This document shows, in pieces, positions 1 to 7,682 of a stretch of DNA of 35,815 nucleotides. The translations under genes were made by a program, and so were the position numbers. Source of the stretch: an uncultured Gammaproteobacteria bacterium (GTDB lineage: Bacteria > Pseudomonadota > Gammaproteobacteria > UBA9214); contig CAJQNP010000095.1 in assembly GCA_905479705.1 (NCBI GenBank), forward strand, positions 1 through 35,815, given 5' to 3'. A model generated the notes under the pieces. The model was not told the origin of the DNA and searched no databases. It saw only the letters and a program-made list of their open reading frames with translations. How positions within the stretch are numbered: position 1 is the first letter of the stretch; every line of letters begins with the position of its first letter.

Positions 1-42
1 CAGCCCGATCAGCCCGATGATGAATCCTCGCTGTTGTTGCAT
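1..42 (-). CDS. Start of an unidentified protein (partial, runs off the window)
   Basis: Only the first 14 codons are in the window, reading MQQQRGFIIGLIGL on the minus strand. The stop codon of the ChaN-like gene lies one base upstream of this ATG, so the two reading frames are almost contiguous and the gene is probably co-transcribed with chaN. The hydrophobic run after the arginine suggests a signal anchor or first membrane segment. Nothing can be said about function. Confidence 0.45.
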   Translation of the reverse strand, partial: MQQQRGFIIGLIGL

Positions 43-43
43 G

Positions 44-1216
44 TTAATGCAGCATGATGTCGTAGCTCTGTTTGCTGTCCGGCAACAGCAGGCGTTTGCG
101 CACGGTATCCAGCTTGATGGTGTCACCGGGCTGCTTGTCCCACAGCGCCAGTCGCAGGTCGGTGAGGCTGTTGATGGCCGTGTTGTCGATGCCGGTGATC
201 TGTTCTCCGGCCTGAACACCCGCGTCAGCGCAGGCCCCCTTGCTGAAGACGACGGAAATGGTAGTCGCGCCATTTTCGTCTTTCAGCACCACGCCCAGTT
301 TTCCGCTGGGTGGCAGGGTCTGCTTTTCCGGCATCAGCAGGTAGTCGGCAAGTCCCGGTTTTACCGGGCCGTCCCAGCTGTTGAGGATGCTGGCTGTTGT
401 CACGGGTACACGCCGTTGCAGGCGTTGCGGGATGGCGCTGCCCCAGGCGATGTGCTGGTTGCCTGCGAGGACAACCAGCTGGTGATCCGGGTGTTCCTCG
501 AGAAAGGCAGCGGCACGTTCGGCCATGCTTTCATCCCACAGCAGTTGGGCCTCGAGGAAGTGCTCGAAGTTGTCATGCCCTGCTTCCCTGGGGTGGCTGT
601 CGTATACCCTTTTTATACGCTGGCGATAGGCGTCATCGGCCGGTGCCATGTCGGCGGGGATTTTCCGGCGGTCCTCGGTGCTCAGGCCATCCAGGCCGGC
701 GTGTGCAACACTGTGTGTTACCTCGGACGGGACATTCAAGGCAATGAGCGCCAGTCCGTGCTCACGGGCATAACGCAGTATCGGTGCATACAGCCGGTAA
801 TCCATGCGCCAGCGCTGGTAGTACCCGGTGGCGCGCAGCATGGTGTGTTCGTCGCTATTGCCCGCCACGTATTCATCCAGGGGCTGCTGTGATGGCTGCT
901 GAAACATTTCCATGCCGATGGCCAGTTTCGGATTCAGTGCATGCAGGCGCCGGATGATCTCCAGCTGGGTGAGGTGGTGGTCATAGCGGTCGTGCCGCTC
1001 GCCGATGAAGACCACGCGCTTTTCGGCCAGCGCGGGGATGATCTGCTGCATGGTTGAAAAGGCATTGAGGTCGAGTGCCGGGGAGGCCTCCACGGACAGT
1101 GAGGCTGGCGCTGTTTCCACGGGCTGGTCGGGCGTTCTGATTTCACCAAGAAATGTTTCGGCGTGAGTGAGGACACTGCAGGCCGACAGGATTATCAACA
1201 GGCTGAATTTTGACAT
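44..1216 (-). CDS. ChaN-family lipoprotein with C-terminal PDZ domain
   Basis: The 390-residue product is a ChaN/DUF399-type protein, a family of envelope lipoproteins linked to haem binding and iron uptake. The ORF opens 40 codons earlier, but I place the start at MSKFSLL because a short hydrophobic signal with the lipobox LSAC (Cys13) follows at once. The domain spans about residues 50-290, with the motifs GERHDRYDHH near residue 72 and GNQHIAWG near 273 that are typical of the family. A PDZ-like domain follows (about 305-390, KLGVVL...GVQAGEQITGIDN). ChaN proteins in enteric bacteria lack this tail, so it is a fusion that may localise the protein or recruit a partner. It is divergent from the desaturase gene, and a short ORF follows after one base. 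The family call is firm; the haem role is inferred. Confidence 0.85.
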   Translation of the reverse strand: MSKFSLLIILSACSVLTHAETFLGEIRTPDQPVETAPASLSVEASPALDLNAFSTMQQIIPALAEKRVVFIGERHDRYDHHLTQLEIIRRLHALNPKLAIGMEMFQQPSQQPLDEYVAGNSDEHTMLRATGYYQRWRMDYRLYAPILRYAREHGLALIALNVPSEVTHSVAHAGLDGLSTEDRRKIPADMAPADDAYRQRIKRVYDSHPREAGHDNFEHFLEAQLLWDESMAERAAAFLEEHPDHQLVVLAGNQHIAWGSAIPQRLQRRVPVTTASILNSWDGPVKPGLADYLLMPEKQTLPPSGKLGVVLKDENGATTISVVFSKGACADAGVQAGEQITGIDNTAINSLTDLRLALWDKQPGDTIKLDTVRKRLLLPDSKQSYDIMLH

Positions 1217-1567
1217 GCGGTGATGATAATGGTTTTTGTCGTTGTAATCTTCCTTGACCGGAATTAACCCGTGCGCGACGGGTAAGTGGCGCAACCCGCC
1301 AGTCCCCGGCGGGACTGCCATGAAAAAGAGTGGCATCGCTCAATGTTACCGCAAGCCCGGTAAGGTGACTTGATTGCGGCCTGGCGGTCAACCGGGCATG
1401 CCATCGGCGCAGCTCCCTCACATCGGTTGTGAAGGCGGCCTGTTTACAGAAACCGGGGCACGGCGGAAACCCGTCCTGGCCGGGGCTTGACTGTTTCCGG
1501 AAAGGCATGACCGGCATCCATGGTAAGATGTCCGCCACATAATAATGATTTCAGACGAGACCCGAAC
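1217..1567. other. Divergent intergenic region between chaN-like gene and desaturase
   Basis: This 351-base gap must hold the promoters of both divergent genes. The overlapping minus-strand ORFs have no recognisable content and are extensions of other frames. AT-rich hexamers resembling -10 elements (TAAGAT near 1524 and CATAAT near 1538) lie upstream of the desaturase, but neither has a good -35 at 16-18 bases. No repeat or strong terminator hairpin was seen. Confidence 0.35.
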
Positions 1568-2773
1568 ATGATTGACACCCTCCTGAATTTCCTTGGTACA
1601 GGCGGCATCGCGCAGCTGTCGACTGGCGCGCTGATTCTGACAGGCCTGGTACTGACCCAGGTGACGATTGCAGGCGTTACTGTCTACCTCCACCGGCACC
1701 AGGCGCATCGTGCGCTGGAGCTGCATCCCGCCATTGCTCATTTCTTCCGCCTCTGGTTGTGGATGACAACCGGCATGGTGACCCGCGAGTGGGTGGCTAT
1801 ACATCGCAAGCATCACGCGAAATGTGAAACCGCGGAGGACCCGCACAGCCCCCGGGTGCTGGGGATCAACACGGTCCTGTGGCAGGGCTCCGAGCTGTAC
1901 CGCAAGGAAGCGGGCAGACGCGGCACGATCGAACGCTATGGCCACCTGACGCCGGATGACTGGCTGGAACGCCGTGTCTATGCGCAATTTCCGTACCTTG
2001 GTGTCTCGCTCATGCTGTTGCTCGATTTGCTGCTGTTCGGTATGCCCGGCCTGGTGCTGTGGTCGGTGCAGATGGTGTGGATCCCGTTCTGGGCGGCCGG
2101 CGTGATCAACGGTATAGGTCACTACTGGGGCTACCGCAATTACGAGAGTGCGGATGCCTCGCGCAATATCCTGCCGCTTGGCCTGATAGTCGGTGGCGAG
2201 GAGCTGCATTCGAATCACCATGCCTTCCCGGCATCGGCACGTTTTTCCAGCAAGTGGTGGGAGCTCGATATCGGCTGGCTCCTTATCCGCCTGCTGGAAC
2301 TGCTGGGGCTGGCGAAGGTCAAGCGGCTTGCGCCCAAAAAGGCACTGATCCTGGAAGGCAAGCAGCAGGTAGACCTGGATACCGTGCAGGCCGTGGTGCG
2401 GCATCGCATGTACGTGATGGCCAGTTATGCGCGCGATGTCATTCGTCCGATACTGCGCCAGGAACGCAAGCGCTGTGACAGTTCCTGCAAGCGGACGCTG
2501 CGCCGCGCGCGCAGCCTGTTGACACGTGATGCCTCGTTGATCAACGAGCGCGCCGGTGTACGGCTGGAGCAGATCCTTGCCCGCTTCAATGACCTGCGGA
2601 TTGTCTATCAGTATCGCCAGCAGCTGCAGTCGGTCTGGGCCGGCAAGGTCACCAGCCAGGAGATGTTGCGCAAGGCACTGCAGGAGTGGTGCCAGCAGGC
2701 TGAGGAGACGGGTATTGGCGTCCTCCAGGATTTTTCCCGTCGCCTGCGTGGCTACAGCCTGCAGCCGGCCTGA
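1568..2773 (+). CDS. Acyl-CoA desaturase (delta-9 type) with long C-terminal extension
   Basis: A 401-residue membrane di-iron fatty acid desaturase, predicted to introduce a cis double bond into saturated acyl chains in the inner membrane. The three histidine boxes are intact: HRHQAH (42-47), HRKHH (79-83) and HSNHH (214-218), plus the extra GHYWGYRN histidine at 185. Hydrophobic segments lie near 15-40, 58-72 and 145-182. I start at MIDTLLNF because upstream codons in the longer ORF have no family similarity. The last ~180 residues (221-401) are charged, helical and cytosolic in character. The stretch from about 350 (LQSVWAGK...ALQEWCQQAEETGIGVLQDFSRRL) resembles a helical segment I associate with ISL3-type transposases. 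Desaturase activity is near certain; the extension's role is unknown. Confidence 0.92.
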   Translation: MIDTLLNFLGTGGIAQLSTGALILTGLVLTQVTIAGVTVYLHRHQAHRALELHPAIAHFFRLWLWMTTGMVTREWVAIHRKHHAKCETAEDPHSPRVLGINTVLWQGSELYRKEAGRRGTIERYGHLTPDDWLERRVYAQFPYLGVSLMLLLDLLLFGMPGLVLWSVQMVWIPFWAAGVINGIGHYWGYRNYESADASRNILPLGLIVGGEELHSNHHAFPASARFSSKWWELDIGWLLIRLLELLGLAKVKRLAPKKALILEGKQQVDLDTVQAVVRHRMYVMASYARDVIRPILRQERKRCDSSCKRTLRRARSLLTRDASLINERAGVRLEQILARFNDLRIVYQYRQQLQSVWAGKVTSQEMLRKALQEWCQQAEETGIGVLQDFSRRLRGYSLQPA

Positions 2774-3411
2774 TGATGCGCTGGCCGTTGTGGCCGGGGC
2801 AGGCTGACAGGATATTCCCGCGGTACTGTCAAGAGACCTGTGAACCGGGTGACCGGGCGCCCCGGGGGTATGCCGGAAGAATTAACCGTGTATGCAGGGG
2901 GGCGTGTCCCGGAGTCTGATTGCATCCAGTGCCAGTCATGCGCTACCGAACGGGGGGTGTTTTCAGATTGTCTTGTAAAGTCCTTCATGCGCTGGGCTTA
3001 TATGTCTTTCAGGCAGTAGCAGCGTAGCAGGCAGTCGCAATTTTCCCTGGCGGGATCTGATCACAGGTCCCCGGACGTGTGGCGTGAAATGGCAGGATTC
3101 AGCGCGACCCCTCGATTACATTGCCTGCCGATGCCTGTCTATCTTCCTGCCCCGTGTGTGACCGGTGTCGCCATGCAGTGAACGCCTCCCGGTTTGGTCT
3201 CCCTTGAGACTGGAAAACAGCTCAAGGGTGACTGCCCGGCCAGGCCGGTCACCGGGGGTACCTGTCTGGATGGAATGAAATACACCGATTCAAGCGATGC
3301 GAATATACCTGTAGAAGTGAATCTGGATATCCTCGTGACGACCGCCACTGCTGGTGTATAGTTCTTGCGTTCGTCAAACAGACATTATTTGATCTCTTCA
3401 AGGAGTATGAC
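2774..3411. other. Gene-poor 640-base intergenic stretch
   Basis: Two short minus-strand ORFs (78 and 69 codons) cross this region, but they have no recognisable domain, no good ribosome binding site and unconvincing composition, so I do not call them. The stretch contains GC-rich imperfect palindromes around 2840-2870 and one clear hairpin at 3201-3228 (listed separately). The final 50 bases lead into the solute-binding protein gene, with an AAGGAG ribosome binding site just before its start. Confidence 0.5.
3201..3228. other. Strong isolated hairpin in the intergenic stretch
   Basis: CCCTTGAG pairs perfectly with CTCAAGGG, and inside them CTG pairs with CAG around a GAAAA loop, with one bulged A. 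That makes about 11 base pairs in 28 bases. No T-tract follows, so it is not a classical terminator in either direction. It could be an operator, an RNA structure or a repeat unit. Confidence 0.5.
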
Positions 3412-4227
3412 ATGACAGGCTTTCCCGGTTTTTATTCACGTATCGCTACCCTGATTTTTCTCGTCGTCGGCCTGGCAATTGCGCAGACGGCAACTGCCGG
3501 CAAGGCACTTTCCCGGATACAGGACAGGGGTGAGCTGGTGCTGGGCACCTCGGGTAACATGCCGCCAATGAGTCAGAAGCAGGAGGATGGCAAGGTGGTC
3601 GGTTTTGATGTTGACCTTGCGAGGCTGATGGCCTCCGGGATGGGTGTGAAACTGACTATCAAGACCATGCCGTTCAACGAACTGCTGTCTGCCCTGGAGG
3701 AAGGGGATGTTGATGTAGTGATATCCAATGTGACAGTCAACCCGCAGCGCAACATGAAGGTGGCCTTTGTCGGGCCTTACATGACTTCCGGCAAGTGTGT
3801 CATTACCAGGGAAGAACGCCTGGCCAAGGCCTCGGAAGCGGAGAATCTGAATGTGCCGGAGACCCGGCTTGCTGCGTTGAGCGGCTCCACCAGTGCAGAA
3901 TTCGTCAAGGTGCTGTTGCCGAAGGCCACGCTGACCCTGGTCGAGGACTTCGATGGCGGGGTGCGCATGATCAAGGCCGGCAAGGTCGGCGGACTGCTGA
4001 CGGACTACCCGATTTGCCTGGCGATGCAGAAAAAGTATCCGGATGCGGGCTTCGTCTCGGTGTTTTCGCTGCTCAGCTATGAACCCATCGGTATCGCTAT
4101 TCCCGGCGATGACTCGCTGTATCTCAACTGGACGGAGAACTTTCTGTTGCGTGTTGAAGGGATCGGCCTTCTGGAAGAACTGGCGGTGCGCTGGTTTGGC
4201 AGACCGATCAGCGAGGCTGATGAATAA
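3412..4227 (+). CDS. Periplasmic substrate-binding protein, SBP family 3 (amino-acid type)
   Basis: The 271-residue product begins with a cleavable signal peptide (hydrophobic core about 10-24, likely cut after TATA near residue 29). A family 3 extracellular solute-binding domain follows, starting IQDRGELVLGTSGNMPPM, with the signature GFDVDLARLMASGMG near residue 65 and the hinge segment DVVISNVTVNPQRNMKVAF. Family members bind polar amino acids or related small acids in the periplasm and deliver them to an ABC permease or a signalling receptor. A strong AAGGAG site sits six to seven bases before the ATG. No permease or ATPase gene lies nearby, so this is an orphan receptor here. The ligand cannot be told from sequence alone. 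Confidence 0.88.
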   Translation: MTGFPGFYSRIATLIFLVVGLAIAQTATAGKALSRIQDRGELVLGTSGNMPPMSQKQEDGKVVGFDVDLARLMASGMGVKLTIKTMPFNELLSALEEGDVDVVISNVTVNPQRNMKVAFVGPYMTSGKCVITREERLAKASEAENLNVPETRLAALSGSTSAEFVKVLLPKATLTLVEDFDGGVRMIKAGKVGGLLTDYPICLAMQKKYPDAGFVSVFSLLSYEPIGIAIPGDDSLYLNWTENFLLRVEGIGLLEELAVRWFGRPISEADE

Positions 4228-4269
4228 CCGCCTGGCTTAACGGCCGTCTTTGCTGCCGGAGTTCTTGTC

Positions 4270-5256
4270 ATGAGTGAGACAACGGAAAACGAGAGCGGTC
4301 TGGTGCACGCCTACCTGCTCGACGGTACAGGCGGTGGTCGTCGCCTCGAACTGGCGGAGTTGGCATCCTGGACGCCGGAACAGGGCGTATTGTGGACGCA
4401 TTTCGACTACTCCGACGAGGATGCCCGACAGTGGCTGCGGAATTCCGCCGGACTGGACGAGCTGGTGGTCGCTGCCTTGTTGACGGAGGAGACCCGGCCC
4501 AGGGCCACGCTCATTGGCAACGGGGTGCTGGTGGCGTTGCGTGGTATCAATCTGAATCCCGGGGCAGAACCGGATGACATGGTCTCGGTCCGCCTGTGGC
4601 TGGACAATGAACGTATCATCAGCAGCAGGAAACGGGTCTTGTTGTCTGTCAGCGATATTGCCGAACAGCTGGATGCCGGAAAAGGCCCGGTTGATACGCC
4701 GGATTTCCTGGTTTCCCTCGCCGATCGCATCGTCTGGCGCATGAGTGATACCGTGGACCAGTGTGAAGACCAGGTGGCGGGCCTCGAGGAACAGGTCCTG
4801 GACGAGGGCCACACCGCGCTGCGATTCGACCTGGCAAGCCTGCGCAGACAGACGATCGCGCTGCGCCGTTATCTTGCACCGCAGCGCGATGCCTTTGCCA
4901 AGCTGATTATCGAAAAGATTGCCTGGCTCGATGATGACAGCCGACTGAGGCTCAGGGAGGTGAGTGACCGGCTCATCCGCCATATTGAGGACCTCGATGC
5001 AGTGCGCGAGCGGGCTGCCGTCACCCAGGAAGAACTGCTCAGCAGGCTCTCGGACCAGATGAACACCCGCATGTACGTGCTGTCGGTGGTTGCCGCGATC
5101 TTTCTGCCGCTGGGTTTCCTGACCGGGCTACTGGGTATTAACGTGGGTGGAATCCCGGGCTCGGAAAACCCCTGGGCATTTCTGTTGTTCCTGCTGTTTC
5201 TTGGCGTTGTTGTGCTCGCCCAGGTACTGTGGTTCAGGCATAAGAAATGGTTCTAG
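4270..5256 (+). CDS. zntB: ZntB/CorA-family divalent cation transporter
   Basis: A 328-residue CorA-superfamily protein. The first ~265 residues form the cytosolic funnel with a long helical region (about 155-260). Two C-terminal transmembrane helices follow (about 270-290 and 300-320), linked by the loop LLGINVGGIPG. This GINVGGIPG loop is typical of ZntB rather than the GMNFxxMPE of CorA. ZntB proteins form pentamers in the inner membrane and move zinc, with transport direction debated. A GGAG lies before the ATG. The gene converges on pdxA with a 27-base gap, where rsmA would often sit in related genomes. The subfamily call is good; the metal is inferred. Confidence 0.88.
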   Translation: MSETTENESGLVHAYLLDGTGGGRRLELAELASWTPEQGVLWTHFDYSDEDARQWLRNSAGLDELVVAALLTEETRPRATLIGNGVLVALRGINLNPGAEPDDMVSVRLWLDNERIISSRKRVLLSVSDIAEQLDAGKGPVDTPDFLVSLADRIVWRMSDTVDQCEDQVAGLEEQVLDEGHTALRFDLASLRRQTIALRRYLAPQRDAFAKLIIEKIAWLDDDSRLRLREVSDRLIRHIEDLDAVRERAAVTQEELLSRLSDQMNTRMYVLSVVAAIFLPLGFLTGLLGINVGGIPGSENPWAFLLFLLFLGVVVLAQVLWFRHKKWF

Positions 5257-5283
5257 ACAGTGATTGCGTAGCTGTTGTGCTGG

Positions 5284-6273
5284 TCACGCGCGCCTGCTGC
5301 ATTGCCTGATGGCCGAGTCGATGGCCATCTGCAGGCTGCCGGTATGTATGTTGCCGGTCCCGGCGAGGTCCAGCGCCGTACCGTGATCAACCGAGGTACG
5401 AACAAGCGGCAGGCCCAGGGTAATGTTCACGGCCTCGCCAAAGCCGCTGTATTTCAGTACCGGCAGCCCCTGGTCGTGGTACATCGCGAGGATGACGTCG
5501 CAGTCGGCTGCCTCGCTTGAATTGAAGATGGTGTCCGCCGGCAACGGGCCGACAAGCTTTATGTTCTGTTCGCGCAATGCCTGCAGGGCAGGGATGATGG
5601 TATCGATCTCCTCGCGGCCGAGGTGTCCGCCTTCTCCGGCATGCGGATTCAGGCCGCACACACCAATGCACGGCTGACTGATTGCAAAGCGCGACTGCAG
5701 GTCGCGGTGCAACACCTGGATGACCCGCTGCAAGCGGTCCGCGGTGATGTGTGCGCTGACCTGCGCGAGGGGCAGGTGGGTCGTTACCAGGGCAACGCGC
5801 AATGTCTCGGTCGCCAGCATCATCACCACGTCGCGGGTTCCGGTTCTGGCCGCCAGGTATTCGGTATGGCCGCTGAAGGGGATGCCGGCATCATTGATGA
5901 CACCCTTGTGCAGCGGAGCGGTGACCAGTGCATCGAAGCGGTCCGACAGGCAACCGTCGATGGCGGCATCCAGTGTGTCGAGGACGTAACGTGCATTCCC
6001 GGTGTCCAGCGTGCCGCTGTGTACAGTTGTCCTGGTACTGACCGGCAGGATACACAATTCACCGGGCGCGACTGTTGCCGTGCCGGCCGTGTCAAACAGC
6101 CGGTAGCGAAACGGCAGTTCAAGCTGCGCAGCCCGCCGGGCCAGCAGATCCGGGTCGGCGATGATGATAACCTCGGCAGCGCGTTGCTGCCCGGCAAGCA
6201 GCAGGCACAGGTCCGGGCCGATACCGGCAGGTTCGCCGGCGGTCAGGGCAATTCGGGGTAGACGGGTGGTCAC
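5284..6273 (-). CDS. pdxA: 4-hydroxythreonine-4-phosphate dehydrogenase
   Basis: PdxA oxidises 4-phosphohydroxy-L-threonine with NAD(P)+ in the DXP-dependent pathway to pyridoxal 5'-phosphate. The product spontaneously decarboxylates and is used by PdxJ. The 329-residue length matches the family. Visible signatures are the N-terminal [11 protein letters not shown] and three metal-binding histidines in [17 protein letters not shown] and [12 protein letters not shown]. It lies 32 bases downstream of surA in the same direction, the usual surA-pdxA order. The expected next gene, rsmA (ksgA), is absent, and the convergent zntB takes its place. Confidence 0.97.
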   Translation of the reverse strand: MTTRLPRIALTAGEPAGIGPDLCLLLAGQQRAAEVIIIADPDLLARRAAQLELPFRYRLFDTAGTATVAPGELCILPVSTRTTVHSGTLDTGNARYVLDTLDAAIDGCLSDRFDALVTAPLHKGVINDAGIPFSGHTEYLAARTGTRDVVMMLATETLRVALVTTHLPLAQVSAHITADRLQRVIQVLHRDLQSRFAISQPCIGVCGLNPHAGEGGHLGREEIDTIIPALQALREQNIKLVGPLPADTIFNSSEAADCDVILAMYHDQGLPVLKYSGFGEAVNITLGLPLVRTSVDHGTALDLAGTGNIHTGSLQMAIDSAIRQCSRRA

Positions 6274-6305
6274 GCCGTGCGGCTCATGAAGCAGGATTGC
6301 CCTGT

Positions 6306-7661
6306 TCAGGGCATGTCGATGCGATACTCCACATACGACTCATCACGCAGGCGTCGCATCCAGAGAATCAACTCTTCATCGTATTTACGTGCGCGTAACA
6401 GTTTTTGCACCTTGGCACGTTCATATTCCTCGGTGCTGTCATGGGTGCGGCGCTCCTGTACCTCGATAAGGTGCCAGCCGAATTCAGTTTTCACCGGTGT
6501 GCTGAGTTCGCCGGGTGCAAGCCTGTTCATGGCCTCCTCAAACTCGGCTACCGTGTCGCCCTGGTTGAGCCAGCCGAGATCGCCGCCGCGTGCTGCAGAC
6601 AGGGTATCCTGCGAGTTGGCGAGTGCAATGGTGGCGAAATCCTCACCGCCACGCAGGCGAATCTCCAGTTGCCGAATGCGCGCCTGCACATCGGCATCGG
6701 AGTGGAGTTCATCCGGTTTGATCAGGATGTGACTCGCCCTGGTCTGTTCGACAAAGTGGCGTTCGTCGCCGCGCTTGTCCATCAGCTTGATGATGTGGAA
6801 ACTGCCAGAGCTGCGGATCGGGTCAGAGATGTCACCCACCTGCATGGTCTTGACGGTATCGATAAACATGCTGGGCAACTGGCCCAGGTTGAGCCAGCCG
6901 AGATCGCCGCCTTCCAGGGCTGTCTGGCTGTCGGATGTAACCAGGGCTACTTCGGCAAAGTCGGCACCGCCGCGCAGGCGACCGAGAGTCGAGTTGGCGC
7001 GTGCCTCGGCAGCCCGAACTTCCTCGGGGCTGGCGGCCTCAGGGATGGCAATCAGTATGTGTCCAAGGCGGAATTCGACATCGCCCTGGCCGCTGGCCTT
7101 GAGTGTCGCGAGCAGGTTGTCGATCTCCTGGTCGTTGACCTTTATACGGCTGGCAACCATCTGCCTGCGTACCTGCATGATGGTCATCTGGCGGCGCAGG
7201 TCGTTGCGGAACTGTTGGTAACTGTAGCCGTCACGTTCCAGGATGTCGCGAAACTCGGTCAGGCTGACGCCGTTCTTCTCGGCGAGCCCCTTGATCTCCT
7301 CGTTGAGAACGCTGTCTTCAATCGTGATGCCGTTTGTGGTGGCGAGTTGCAGTTGCAGTGATTCTATCACCAGCTTGTTCAGCACCTCCCTGCTCAGGGT
7401 TGCCTGGTCCGGTATGGGCGTGCCTTTATCATTCAGCTGCCGGGTGATCTGCTGCGTGGCGCGCTCCAGTTCGCTGGCAAGGATGATGTCTTCGTTGGCG
7501 ATGGCCACAATACTGTTGAGCGGGTATTGCGGACGGGCCGCGGGTTCTTGCAGACGTGCCTCTTCAGTCAGCGGGGCTTCGACAGGGGCTTCATCAACGG
7601 CGGTTACAGCGGAAACGGAGAACAGCAGGCACAGGCCGGACAGTGCGGAAAAATACTTCAT
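6306..7661 (-). CDS. surA: Periplasmic chaperone and peptidyl-prolyl isomerase SurA
   Basis: SurA escorts outer membrane proteins, including LptD, from the Sec translocon to the BAM complex. The 451-residue product has a signal peptide ([21 protein letters not shown]) and an N-terminal SurA chaperone domain (about 45-175, beginning [18 protein letters not shown]). Two parvulin-type rotamase domains follow (about 195-295 and 305-405), each with the LGWLN...F motif, and then a C-terminal helix. The N-terminal linker after the signal is rich in acidic residues and proline. The gene starts 21 bases after the lptD stop and is surely co-transcribed with it. Confidence 0.97.
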   Translation of the reverse strand: MKYFSALSGLCLLFSVSAVTAVDEAPVEAPLTEEARLQEPAARPQYPLNSIVAIANEDIILASELERATQQITRQLNDKGTPIPDQATLSREVLNKLVIESLQLQLATTNGITIEDSVLNEEIKGLAEKNGVSLTEFRDILERDGYSYQQFRNDLRRQMTIMQVRRQMVASRIKVNDQEIDNLLATLKASGQGDVEFRLGHILIAIPEAASPEEVRAAEARANSTLGRLRGGADFAEVALVTSDSQTALEGGDLGWLNLGQLPSMFIDTVKTMQVGDISDPIRSSGSFHIIKLMDKRGDERHFVEQTRASHILIKPDELHSDADVQARIRQLEIRLRGGEDFATIALANSQDTLSAARGGDLGWLNQGDTVAEFEEAMNRLAPGELSTPVKTEFGWHLIEVQERRTHDSTEEYERAKVQKLLRARKYDEELILWMRRLRDESYVEYRIDMP

Positions 7662-7682
7662 CGGAAACTCTTTCAGGGGTAG

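Noticed and set aside
17-892. 291-codon plus-strand ORF opposite the ChaN-like gene
   Set aside because: The minus-strand frame has clear ChaN and PDZ motifs; this is its shadow.
1418-2404. 328-codon minus-strand ORF opposite the desaturase
   Set aside because: Overlaps the desaturase with its intact histidine boxes; no domain recognisable.
2752-3348. Two short minus-strand ORFs (78 and 69 codons) in the gene-poor stretch
   Set aside because: No ribosome binding site, no recognisable motif, poor coding character.
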